The notes under the pieces: generated by a model | What the model was told of the DNA's origin: nothing | Seen by the model: the letters and a program-made list of their open reading frames with translations, nothing else | The model's database searches: none | Made by a program: the position numbers and the translations under genes | In this document: one piece after another, positions 1 through 7,909 of the stretch | Layout of the letters: each line of letters begins with the position of its first letter | Position numbering within the stretch: position 1 is the first letter of the stretch | DNA from: Ferdinandcohnia sp036965045 | GTDB taxonomy: Bacteria; Bacillota; Bacilli; Bacillales; Bacillaceae_L | NCBI RefSeq assembly: GCF_036965045.1 | Contig: NZ_JBALOV010000053.1 | Coordinates: forward strand, 1-64,000 | Length of the DNA: 64,000 nucleotides | Direction: 5' to 3'

Positions 1-23
1 AAATTTAGTAAAGGAGATAAATC

Positions 24-691
24 ATGGACAAAAAATTGACCAAACGCCAATTAAAAGCACTTGAAACAAAAAAAGCTATTTTTGAATCTGCCATAAAACT
101 TTTTAAGGAAAACGGGTTTGATAATGTACTTGTAGAGGATATTACAACGGAGGCAGGTACATCTAAAGGTTCTTTTTATACATATTTTAAANNNNNNNNN
201 NNNNNNNNNNNNNNNNNNNNNNNNNNNNNNNNNNNTATTATAAAAATATTGATGTCCTATACGAGAAATTTTTGATGAAAGTTAACGATAGGCTATCTCC
301 TCAGGAAAAATTAATCTTTGTTTTAACTGAAGGAATTAAACATTTAGAAAAATTGGGTTCAGAGATTTTAACCATCGTATTATTAAATCAGCTTTCTCAA
401 AAAGAACAGATTCCATTTGTAATGAATGAAAATAGGACAATCTATCGAATTGTTCAACAAATAATAGAGGAAGGCCAACAAAACAATTGTTTCCGTCTTG
501 ATCTTAGCTCCCAAGAATTAACTTTTCTTGTCCTTCAATATTACAAAGGTATTTTTTTAGACTGGTGCCTTCTCAAGGGTGAATTTAATTTCTTAAAAAT
601 AGGAGAAAATGGGTTAAGGTGTTTTATAAGAGGGATGATGTATGAAGACTCTGATTTTAATAATAGTTTAAGTGAATTTAATCAATTTTAG
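24..691 (+). CDS. TetR/AcrR family transcriptional regulator (split by N gap)
   Basis: The N-terminus is a TetR DNA-binding domain: helices up to about residue 50 end in the typical SKGSFYTYFK turn. An AAAGGAG ribosome binding site precedes the ATG. The reading frame enters a run of 44 Ns at 192-235 and continues in another frame from 236 (YYKNIDVLYEKF...) to the stop at 691, where the ligand-binding helices lie. 44 is not a multiple of three, so the gap length is a scaffolding estimate (about 15 codons would restore the frame) and I treat this as one intact gene, not a pseudogene. It lies 73 bp upstream of a co-oriented SDR gene and may control it. The ligand is unknown. Confidence 0.85.
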
Positions 692-764
692 TTTCTAAAA
701 ATAAATAAATTCAATATTTTTTAAAGCTTAATTTGTTTTATTAAAATTCAAAGGGGAGTTTAAT

Positions 765-1523
765 TTGAAGAACTTTGATTTAAACGATAAAATTGCGATT
801 GTTACTGGAGCTAATAGAGGAATAGGTAAGTCAATGGCAGTAGCTCTGGCTAAAGCTGGTGCTATCATCGTAATTATTGGCAGAGATCAAGAGAAAAATG
901 AACAATCAGTAAAAGAAATTCATGAATTGGGGAGTAAAGCAATTAGTATCGCAACAGATTTGAGAAATATTAAATCCATTTATGAAATGACTGAGCATGT
1001 TGTTAATACCTTTGGAAAGATTGATATTCTAGTTAATAACGCCGGAGTTTCTTTAACGAAATTCGCTCTTGATATTGCGGAAGAAGAATGGGATAGTATT
1101 ATCGATTTGAACTTAAAATCTTTATTCTTTTGTTCCCAATCAGTTGCTAAAGTTATGAAGGAACATGCTTCTGGAAAAATTATTAATATTGCATCTGTAG
1201 CAGGAGCAGTTGGAGATATTGGAATTAGTCCTTATACAGCGAGTAAAGGGGCAGTAATTAATTTAACCAAATCATTAGCGTTGGAATGGGCAAGATATAA
1301 CATACAGGTAAATGCAATTGGACCAGCTTATATTGAAACAGATATGAATCGTAACGAATTAAGTAATCAAAAGGTACTAGAAAAAATTGTAAACAAAACA
1401 CCAATGAAAAGATTGGGAACCCCTGAAGAACTTGAAGGGGCACTTCTTTTATTAGCCTCACAAAGTAGCAGTTTTATTACCGGACAGACAATATTTGTTG
1501 ATGGTGGTTGGTTAGCACAGTAG
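765..1523 (+). CDS. SDR family NAD(P)-dependent oxidoreductase
   Basis: Classical short-chain dehydrogenase of 252 residues. The Rossmann motif TGANRGIG is at 14-21, NNAG at 91-94, and the catalytic set is Ser144, Tyr157 and Lys161 (YTASK). The tail SSSFITGQTIFVDGGW is usual for FabG/gluconate-5-dehydrogenase-like members. The start is TTG at 765, six bases after AAGGGGAG. It should reduce or oxidise a hydroxyl/keto group in the cytoplasm, but the substrate cannot be read from sequence. It follows a TetR gene on the same strand and ends at a bidirectional terminator shared with the convergent alcohol dehydrogenase. Confidence 0.88.
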   Translation: MKNFDLNDKIAIVTGANRGIGKSMAVALAKAGAIIVIIGRDQEKNEQSVKEIHELGSKAISIATDLRNIKSIYEMTEHVVNTFGKIDILVNNAGVSLTKFALDIAEEEWDSIIDLNLKSLFFCSQSVAKVMKEHASGKIINIASVAGAVGDIGISPYTASKGAVINLTKSLALEWARYNIQVNAIGPAYIETDMNRNELSNQKVLEKIVNKTPMKRLGTPEELEGALLLLASQSSSFITGQTIFVDGGWLAQ

Positions 1524-1624
1524 TTTTGGTTTAATATTTGGCGATACCTCATTTTTGTAGAGGTTGTTGTCCATTTTAAAGTACATTTTTACCTAATAAA
1601 GTAATATATAGGTAGTGATACTAA

Positions 1625-1662
1625 ATAAAAAACTAGTTCAGAAGTTGCGAACTAGTTTTTTT
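1625..1662. terminator. Bidirectional intrinsic terminator
   Basis: Inverted repeat AACTAGTTC/GAACTAGTT flanked by A and T runs, between the convergent SDR and alcohol dehydrogenase genes. The left arm and loop start (ATAAAAAACTAGTTCAGAAG) recur identically at 12371-12390. Confidence 0.85.
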
Positions 1663-1665
1663 GGA

Positions 1666-2865
1666 TTACTTTATGGATTCTTTAATACCTTCACTCATAT
1701 CATAATCAAAACAAAATTGGTATAATTCAATTATTTCTTCTTCAGTAGGAATTCTTGGATTGTTTGAAGGGCTTCCGCTTGCAATCGCATCTTTCGCCAT
1801 TTTTCCTACTACTTTGTCTAATTCTTGTTGTTTGATGCCCCATTCCTTCATGTTTGGGATATTCAAATTCAAACAAAGTTTCTTTATTTCTTGTACCACA
1901 CTATTGGCTATTTCCTTATGAGAATACCCACTTAACTCTGGTTTAATGAACAGGCCAATACTTGCTAACCTCTCAATGCAAGCTGATTGACTATATTCCA
2001 AGATTCCCGGTAGCAACATGGCATTGGAAACTCCATGCGGGACATGAAATAAAGCCCCTATTGGTCTGGACATGCCATGAACCAAACAAACAGATGCGTT
2101 TGAAAAAGAGATACCAGCCTTTAACGCTCCTAATGACATTTTTTCTCTTGCTTCTAGATTTTGACCATTCTTATATGCTTCTTCTAGATGGTCGTAAATC
2201 AATTTGATTGCCGATAAAGCAAGTGTATCTGTAAATGGATGTGAACGTCTTGAAATGTATGCTTCTATGGCGTGAGTTAGGGCATCAATCCCAGTTGCTG
2301 AAGTGATATGCTTAGGAGAAGAAAGTGTGAGTTTTGGGTCAACAATTGCTACTTCTGGTATAAACGCAGGTTGTTTAATCATCATTTTTACATCATTGCT
2401 TGTATTTGTTATAACTGTCACATCTGTTGCTTCAGAGCCAGTGCCTGCAGTGGTAGGGATTGCAATGAGAGGAATAGCCTTTTTATGAGCGTTTTGATTC
2501 CCCATAAAGTCACTAATCTCTCCTCCATTTGTAGCAATGACGGCGATAGCTTTTCCAGTATCAATACAGCTCCCTCCACCTAATGCAATAATGACATCAC
2601 AATTGTTTTGTTTAAGTATCTCGAGTGCTTCATTTACAAAAAGATCAGTCGGTTCGGAATCAATGCTTAAATAGGTTGAATAGGTTATCTTTTCTTTAGT
2701 TAACATCATTTTGCATTCATCCACATATCCAAGACTCTCCATAACCTTGTCACTGATGATAAGAGCCCTGGTTCCTAGTTTCCTAGTTTCAATCCCTACT
2801 TGTTTAAAAGAATCATACCCATAAAAAATCGCTTTAGGCATATGGACACTTGAGATTGAATTCAT
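1666..2865 (-). CDS. Iron-containing alcohol dehydrogenase
   Basis: Group III (Fe-type) alcohol dehydrogenase of 399 residues. The nucleotide-binding GGGS loop is near residue 97. The metal ligands of the family are visible as Asp194 and His198 (GIDALTHAIEAY), His263 and His277 (FHVPHGVSN). The ATG at 2865 was chosen because GGGAGGG sits six bases before it; a GTG one codon earlier is also open. The enzyme would interconvert an alcohol and an aldehyde with NAD(P)H. It is the last gene of the minus-strand catabolic cluster, but its own upstream region (2866-3023) lacks the TTGTATACAA box, so it may be regulated separately. The cognate aldehyde is unknown. Confidence 0.88.
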   Translation of the reverse strand: MNSISSVHMPKAIFYGYDSFKQVGIETRKLGTRALIISDKVMESLGYVDECKMMLTKEKITYSTYLSIDSEPTDLFVNEALEILKQNNCDVIIALGGGSCIDTGKAIAVIATNGGEISDFMGNQNAHKKAIPLIAIPTTAGTGSEATDVTVITNTSNDVKMMIKQPAFIPEVAIVDPKLTLSSPKHITSATGIDALTHAIEAYISRRSHPFTDTLALSAIKLIYDHLEEAYKNGQNLEAREKMSLGALKAGISFSNASVCLVHGMSRPIGALFHVPHGVSNAMLLPGILEYSQSACIERLASIGLFIKPELSGYSHKEIANSVVQEIKKLCLNLNIPNMKEWGIKQQELDKVVGKMAKDAIASGSPSNNPRIPTEEEIIELYQFCFDYDMSEGIKESIK

Positions 2866-3023
2866 CACTTTCCCTCCCTAGTTACAATCAACTTTTATCT
2901 TCTGCTTGCTAGAATGGTTGGACTAAATTGAACGTCCTAAAATATTGATTTCACTTATTACTTTATTCAACGATTTATTAGTAAAGACTACCAGTGTTCA
3001 AAAACATCTGTGACAACCTAACA

Positions 3024-3060
3024 AAATAAAAAACCTAGCATCTATGTGGATACTAGGTTT
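3024..3060 (-). terminator. Intrinsic terminator after racemase-like gene
   Basis: Stem AAACCTAG/CTAGGTTT, followed on the minus strand by TTTTTTATTTT. It lies 18 bp past the stop of the gene ending at 3078. Confidence 0.8.
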
Positions 3061-3077
3061 AATTACAAGCCATTATA

Positions 3078-3836
3078 TTATTTTTGCGCTACAAGACGGC
3101 TGAAAATCTGGTCATCATTACGTATTTCTGGTGAAGGAAATGCCTTTTTGCTATGTCCTAAACCTAGTTCAAGAAATACTTCACAGTACTTATACATCAC
3201 TAAACCAGGATTTATTACAGGTACCGGCAAACGTTCTTTTAAGTATTCATAAGACTGATGCATAGTTGTCGAGCCAAGAACGATGACATCTGCACCATCT
3301 TCGTTAATTGCTTTTAGGGCTTCATGCTCAAGCTTTTCAAAGATTATTTCTTCTTTTCCTGCCAATAGTTCAGAAAGATCTGGTCTTGTATGAATGGAAC
3401 GCAGTGAGGCTAGTTTATGCTGTAATCCATATTCATTTAATGTTTTTTTGTAAAGATGGAACCATTCGTCCCACATTGTGATAACAGAAAATGTATGACC
3501 TAGCATACAGGCTACATGAAAGGCGATTTGTCCCGGACCAAACACAGGGATATCCAATCTTGAACGGAGTGCATACAATCCTGAGTCACTAACCGTATCT
3601 ATACAGACCGCATCAAATCCCTCTTCTTGTGCTTTAAGACCAGCCTCGAAAACAAACATATCCATAAGCATTGTGTCATAATAACTGTCCCCAAGCGCTG
3701 CACCATTTTTAACAGATACGAATTCTACATCATATCCAGGTCGAATCAGTTCATCTGGCAACTGTTCTCGACGGTTTTTCACACCATTCTCATCAACAGG
3801 GATCGGTACAATAATCTTAATTTTTTTCGTCATCAT
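3078..3836 (-). CDS. Asp/Glu/hydantoin racemase superfamily protein, both catalytic cysteines apparently replaced
   Basis: 252 residues with the two-lobe layout of aspartate/glutamate/hydantoin racemases and maleate isomerases: an N-terminal KIIVPIPVDENG strand, FDAVCIDTVSDSGL near 74-87, and ADVIVLGSTTM near 182-192. Hydantoin racemases carry a Cys at the start of the CxDDPGL-type loop and another in VLGC. By my own alignment these positions are Thr81 and Ser189 here, so ordinary two-base racemisation is doubtful; Cys78 lies nearby. The first two codons are both ATG. The gene is 12 bp downstream of the NTF2-like gene and probably co-transcribed with it. The hydantoinase genes nearby make a role on a hydantoin or cyclic amide plausible but unproven. 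Confidence 0.72.
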   Translation of the reverse strand: MMTKKIKIIVPIPVDENGVKNRREQLPDELIRPGYDVEFVSVKNGAALGDSYYDTMLMDMFVFEAGLKAQEEGFDAVCIDTVSDSGLYALRSRLDIPVFGPGQIAFHVACMLGHTFSVITMWDEWFHLYKKTLNEYGLQHKLASLRSIHTRPDLSELLAGKEEIIFEKLEHEALKAINEDGADVIVLGSTTMHQSYEYLKERLPVPVINPGLVMYKYCEVFLELGLGHSKKAFPSPEIRNDDQIFSRLVAQK

Positions 3837-3848
3837 TAGTACCTTTTA

Positions 3849-4265
3849 TTAACCTAACACGTTTTGGCCGTCACTCATATACACATATACTTCTTTAAAC
3901 TTTCCGTTCTCGTCTAAATAGAAGAAATTACAGTTTGTTAAAAAGATTTCCGGTCCCCCTTCTGTTGGAATCAATTCAACATTAAATTGGGAAGCTATAC
4001 GATTATTTTCAACATCGACTACATGCCGGAAATCTTTATGAATCATTTTTGGTTCATAGTTCTTAAATAAATCGAGATACATTTGGCGGATTTCTGTATC
4101 TCTTCCTTTATGCACAGAATGTGCTGATTGAATTGTAAAGACTGCATCTTCACGGAAGTTTTCTAAAATTGCTTCAAGATTCCTCCCGTCTACATTTCCA
4201 AAATACTTTTCTTCCACCGCTTTTACATAAAACTCTTTCCCTCTTACTTCTGTCTGATTACTCAT
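3849..4265 (-). CDS. NTF2-like/SnoaL-type protein
   Basis: A 138-residue alpha+beta protein resembling the nuclear transport factor 2/SnoaL fold: an N-terminal helix pair (FYVKAVEEKYF), AILENFREDAVFTI, and later strands with GGPEIFLTNCNFFYLDENGKF. The ATG at 4265 was preferred over an upstream in-frame ATG at 4370 because AGGGAGGG precedes it at good spacing. Members of the fold are isomerases, cyclases, dehydratases or ligand-binding proteins, so the reaction cannot be assigned. Its 455-bp upstream region contains two TTGTATACAA-type boxes, and the racemase-like gene follows 12 bp downstream. Confidence 0.7.
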   Translation of the reverse strand: MSNQTEVRGKEFYVKAVEEKYFGNVDGRNLEAILENFREDAVFTIQSAHSVHKGRDTEIRQMYLDLFKNYEPKMIHKDFRHVVDVENNRIASQFNVELIPTEGGPEIFLTNCNFFYLDENGKFKEVYVYMSDGQNVLG

Positions 4266-4514
4266 GTTACTTTCCCTCCCTATTTTTCTTAACATATTTT
4301 GTTGATTTGTAGAATTTATAGATGATCTACAAATCCTATTGAAAACAAGTCTATTAAAGACTTGCAACAATCTAAAAAGAGGACTGTGACAATAAGTAGA
4401 AACACTAGAATAACGGGATTGTAAATGTAATTTCGAATACTAGAACATTTGGCTTTTTGTTAACAATCAGAAGCTTGTATTGTAGACTTCTTTTTTCAGA
4501 TTAAATGTATCACT

Positions 4515-4524
4515 TTGTATACAG
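4515..4524. promoter_or_regulatory. TTGTATACAG box, candidate GntR operator (one mismatch)
   Basis: TTGTATACAG differs by one base from the palindrome TTGTATACAA. It lies upstream of the NTF2-like/racemase-like pair. The rest of 4266-4720 is AT-rich and shows no credible gene. Confidence 0.55.
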
Positions 4525-4641
4525 TAATTCAACTGAATTTTTTAAATATTTAATCTAATATGATAAAATGAATATAAATTCCCATATTCACTAGGTTTTT
4601 AGTCGCTTAATTAAAAACCAACAAACTACTTTAAGACCAGT

Positions 4642-4651
4642 TTGTATACAA
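4642..4651. promoter_or_regulatory. TTGTATACAA palindrome, candidate GntR operator
   Basis: Perfect 10-bp palindrome in the region upstream of the NTF2-like gene and just downstream of the CoA-transferase gene. Confidence 0.65.
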
Positions 4652-4720
4652 TGAGTTCGAGTTACTTAACCAAGTAAGTGGTAAAATTTTTTAATAGAAC
4701 GAGTTGATTTTACTAGTTTA

Positions 4721-5929
4721 TTAGATAACTTTCTTTTCTTTCAATTCCCTCAAATATACATCACTATACCCAAGCAACTTACCGTAAATCTCTTCGTTAT
4801 GTTTCCCCATTTTTTCTGGACCTGCATGTTTGATTTGCCCAGGCGTTCGACTTAGCTTCGGAACAACTCCAGGCATCGGAAATTCTCCTAGTTCTGGATG
4901 GTCAACCTTTACAATCATCTCTCGTGCTTCATACTGAGGATCTTCCACGATATCTTTTGCCGAATAGATTGGACCTGATGGTACACCTTTCTCACCTAAA
5001 ATTTGAAGCAAGTCCTTGGAGTTTAGTGTTTTGGTCCATTCTTCTATTAACTTATCTAATTCTGCCATATTGTCGCTTCTTGCATGGTGATTGGAGTATT
5101 TCGGGTTATCAAATAGTTCCGGCTGCCCCATCGCCTCACAAAGACGTTTGAACACACCATCAGAATTGGCACCAATCACTACATAGGAACCATCCTTTGA
5201 CATATAGATATTCGATGGCGCAACACCAGGTAGGATGTTCCCCATCCTCTCACGAACATAACCTGCCAATAAATAGTCTGGGATAATGCTTTCCATAACC
5301 GAGAAAACAGATTCATAGATAGCTGTATCAACAACTTGGCCTTTACCAGACTTTCCTCTCTCATGAAGAGCTGTTAAACAACCAATTGTGGCAAACAAAG
5401 CCGCCAATGTATCACCGATTGATATTCCAATTCTTGATGGTGCACGATCCGGAAAGCCTGTAACATATCGAAGCCCTCCCATCGCTTCCCCTACACTACC
5501 AAACCCTGCACGGCTTTTGTACGGGCCTGTTTGACCATATCCGGATGTTCTCATCATAATAATCCCTGGGTTGATCTCTGAGAGAGTTTCGTAGGATAAA
5601 TTCCACTTTTCCATCGTGCCTGGTCTAAAATTTTCAATGATAATGTCTGCATCCTTAACGAGATCTCTAAATACTTTTTGACCTTCTTCTACACGTAGAT
5701 TTAATGTAATAGATTTCTTATTTCTAGATTGAATTGGCCACCAAAGACCATGGTCACCTTTTCGTTGACCCCATTGACGCATCGGATCAGCTTTATCTGG
5801 CGGCTCAATTTTTATTACTTCCGCACCAAAGTCTGCAAGGAGGCGACCGGAAAAAGGACCAGCCAGAAGTGTGCCAAGTTCTAAAACGCGTACTCCATCT
5901 AAAGGTAATTTTTCATCTTGTTTTGACAT
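4721..5929 (-). CDS. CaiB/BaiF (class III) CoA-transferase
   Basis: 402 residues with the formyl-CoA-transferase/CaiB signature: LELGTLLAGPFSGRLLADFG at 16-35, EVIKIEPP near 37-44, NFRPGTMEKW near 100, and GISIGDTLAAL, whose Asp173 aligns with the catalytic aspartate that forms the acyl-aspartyl anhydride. It would move CoA from a donor thioester to a carboxylic acid. GGAGGG precedes the ATG. It is transcribed separately from the hydantoinase operon, and two TTGTATACAA boxes lie in its promoter region. The same box precedes the HMG-CoA-lyase-like gene, so a CoA-activated acid cleaved by that lyase is a reasonable inference. Confidence 0.9.
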   Translation of the reverse strand: MSKQDEKLPLDGVRVLELGTLLAGPFSGRLLADFGAEVIKIEPPDKADPMRQWGQRKGDHGLWWPIQSRNKKSITLNLRVEEGQKVFRDLVKDADIIIENFRPGTMEKWNLSYETLSEINPGIIMMRTSGYGQTGPYKSRAGFGSVGEAMGGLRYVTGFPDRAPSRIGISIGDTLAALFATIGCLTALHERGKSGKGQVVDTAIYESVFSVMESIIPDYLLAGYVRERMGNILPGVAPSNIYMSKDGSYVVIGANSDGVFKRLCEAMGQPELFDNPKYSNHHARSDNMAELDKLIEEWTKTLNSKDLLQILGEKGVPSGPIYSAKDIVEDPQYEAREMIVKVDHPELGEFPMPGVVPKLSRTPGQIKHAGPEKMGKHNEEIYGKLLGYSDVYLRELKEKKVI

Positions 5930-5984
5930 AATATTCCCTCCTGAAATTAGTATGTTTTAAGTGTATTCCAAGTAATATCTTTTC

Positions 5985-5994
5985 TTGTATACAA
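5985..5994. promoter_or_regulatory. TTGTATACAA palindrome, candidate GntR operator
   Basis: Perfect copy 55 bp upstream of the CoA-transferase start. Confidence 0.7.
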
Positions 5995-6047
5995 CCACAC
6001 CTGTTTTACGAGTAATAAACGTGCACTTATCTAGTATTTTCATTTGT

Positions 6048-6057
6048 TTGTATACAA
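6048..6057. promoter_or_regulatory. TTGTATACAA palindrome, candidate GntR operator
   Basis: Second perfect copy upstream of the CoA-transferase gene; the centres of the two copies are 63 bp apart, six helical turns. Confidence 0.7.
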
Positions 6058-6141
6058 TGAGATAAGTGTGTAAAAAGACAGGATCCCTTTACAAACATTT
6101 CGTAAAAGGATGCCTGCAGATGTCCCGAAATGAATGGATTT

Positions 6142-7905
6142 CTAATTCACTACTTTTTCACGATTACCAAAACTAAAGGCTTCTAACTCTCCTCTTTCTG
6201 CTCTTATCTTCGCACGAGTTTCCTCTGTTTTTACGTAATCAATCTCTAATTCATCAGTTAAAACCACACCATAAGATTTCTCAGCTTTTTCCTTTGAAAC
6301 TAGACCACGTTTCACTTCCAATTGTACTTTCTCAGCTTCACGTTCAAGCGGATCTCCCCAGCCTCCGCTGCCTCCAGTTATAAATAAGATTTGGTCGCCT
6401 TTTTCCACGACGACATTATCTATCTTTGAAGCTAGTGGAATTTTCACACCATTTTTCTTAATTAGTACCTTTGATGAGGATGATCCTGGTTCACCGCCAT
6501 TAATTCCCCACGGTTGGAGTTTTGAACGATCGTCATGGATGGAAACCGTTCCATCAGCTAGACAAGTATATAGTTTTTCATTACAGTTCCCACCGCGATG
6601 TAATCCAGCACCACCTGAATCCGTTCCCGTTTTATAAGAATTCACCATTAAAGGATAATAAGTCTCTAGGTATTCTGTTGGGATATTAACGAATGCTGGC
6701 CACCAAGAATGACCATCTAATCCATCACCGATTGGTCTGCCTGGAAGTCCTCCATACATGACTTCCATTAGATTGAAATAACGTCCTTCTTCATCATATC
6801 CAGAGTAGATGAAATATGGACTTGTTCCATATCCTGCTGCTGGGCTGTTTTCTGGAGTATTAAGGGAAAGTGCACCACTTAATACATCAAACAAACGACT
6901 AAGTGCATGTGTCCGACAACCTAATGCCGCAGGTGCCTTTGGTCTCATTAAGCAGCCTTCAGGTGTTTCTATATGAAGAACATCGTAGAAACCATCGTTA
7001 AAATTAATAGCTGGGTCAAATACCGAGATTAGAAAGGACCCGATAAACATCTTAAACATTGGCTCACTAAGGTAATAATTGATTGGACCAGGTGATTGTT
7101 TGTCTGTTCCAGTCCAATCAAAATAAGCATTATCACCTTCACGCCAAATGGTAAGCTTCATTTTAAACGGACCATTTCCTAGTCCATCGTCGTCAATATA
7201 ATCTTCAAATGATACTTTTTCAGTTGGAAGGAAGTTTTGAATAAGCTGACGCATCATAATATTTGTACGTGCTAACAAGGCATCAAGTGCAGATAAATAA
7301 TCCTCAACACCAAATCGATCACAAAGTTCTTTCACCCGTTTCTCCGCTGTACGACATGAAGCCACAATCGCCATTAGATCACTATAGTTTTCCATTGGCG
7401 TTCTTGTATTTGCTTTTACAATTTTAATAATAGCTTCGTTTAATACACCCTTATCAAATAACTTAACGGGCGGGAATCGAATCCCCTCTCCATAGATGGT
7501 GGTGGCTGTTACTGGCATACTTGAAGGAACGGGTCCACCCACATCCATTACGTGCCCAAACATCGATGAATAACCTACTAATTCACCTTTATTAAAGATA
7601 GGTAAAATAATCATCCAGTCATTCACATGCGATATAGAGCCACCACAGCTATATGGATCACTTACAAAAATAACATCTCCTTCAAAAATACCTTCCGGGA
7701 ACTGATTAACTACTTCAGGCACATGTGAACCAAAATTCCCAACCACCATTCTTCCTTCTGGGTCCGTGATCATCGGAAAACAATCGTGTTGTTCACGAAT
7801 GACAGGAGACATTGCAGAGCGGAATAGTGTTACATCCATCTCTTCCTTAATATTCTTAAGAGCATTTTCAATAATATCAACTGTAATTGAATCAATCTTC
7901 GCCAT
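6142..7905 (-). CDS. Hydantoinase B/oxoprolinase family protein (HyuB-like subunit)
   Basis: 587 residues, the usual length of the HyuB/acetone-carboxylase-alpha-like subunit. Visible family features are TLFRSAMSPVIREQHDCFPM near the N-terminus, SDPYSCGGSISHVNDW, a central AALGCRTHALSRLFDVLSGAL, and a C-terminal FITGGSGGWGDPLEREAEKV block. AGGAGG precedes the ATG and only 4 bp separate it from the HyuA-like stop, so the two subunits are translated together. Such pairs do ATP-dependent opening of 5-oxoproline, N-methylhydantoin or related cyclic amides, or ATP-dependent carboxylation of ketones. Which applies here is not decidable from sequence. Confidence 0.88.
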   Translation of the reverse strand: MAKIDSITVDIIENALKNIKEEMDVTLFRSAMSPVIREQHDCFPMITDPEGRMVVGNFGSHVPEVVNQFPEGIFEGDVIFVSDPYSCGGSISHVNDWMIILPIFNKGELVGYSSMFGHVMDVGGPVPSSMPVTATTIYGEGIRFPPVKLFDKGVLNEAIIKIVKANTRTPMENYSDLMAIVASCRTAEKRVKELCDRFGVEDYLSALDALLARTNIMMRQLIQNFLPTEKVSFEDYIDDDGLGNGPFKMKLTIWREGDNAYFDWTGTDKQSPGPINYYLSEPMFKMFIGSFLISVFDPAINFNDGFYDVLHIETPEGCLMRPKAPAALGCRTHALSRLFDVLSGALSLNTPENSPAAGYGTSPYFIYSGYDEEGRYFNLMEVMYGGLPGRPIGDGLDGHSWWPAFVNIPTEYLETYYPLMVNSYKTGTDSGGAGLHRGGNCNEKLYTCLADGTVSIHDDRSKLQPWGINGGEPGSSSSKVLIKKNGVKIPLASKIDNVVVEKGDQILFITGGSGGWGDPLEREAEKVQLEVKRGLVSKEKAEKSYGVVLTDELEIDYVKTEETRAKIRAERGELEAFSFGNREKVVN

Positions 7906-7909
7906 AGAC

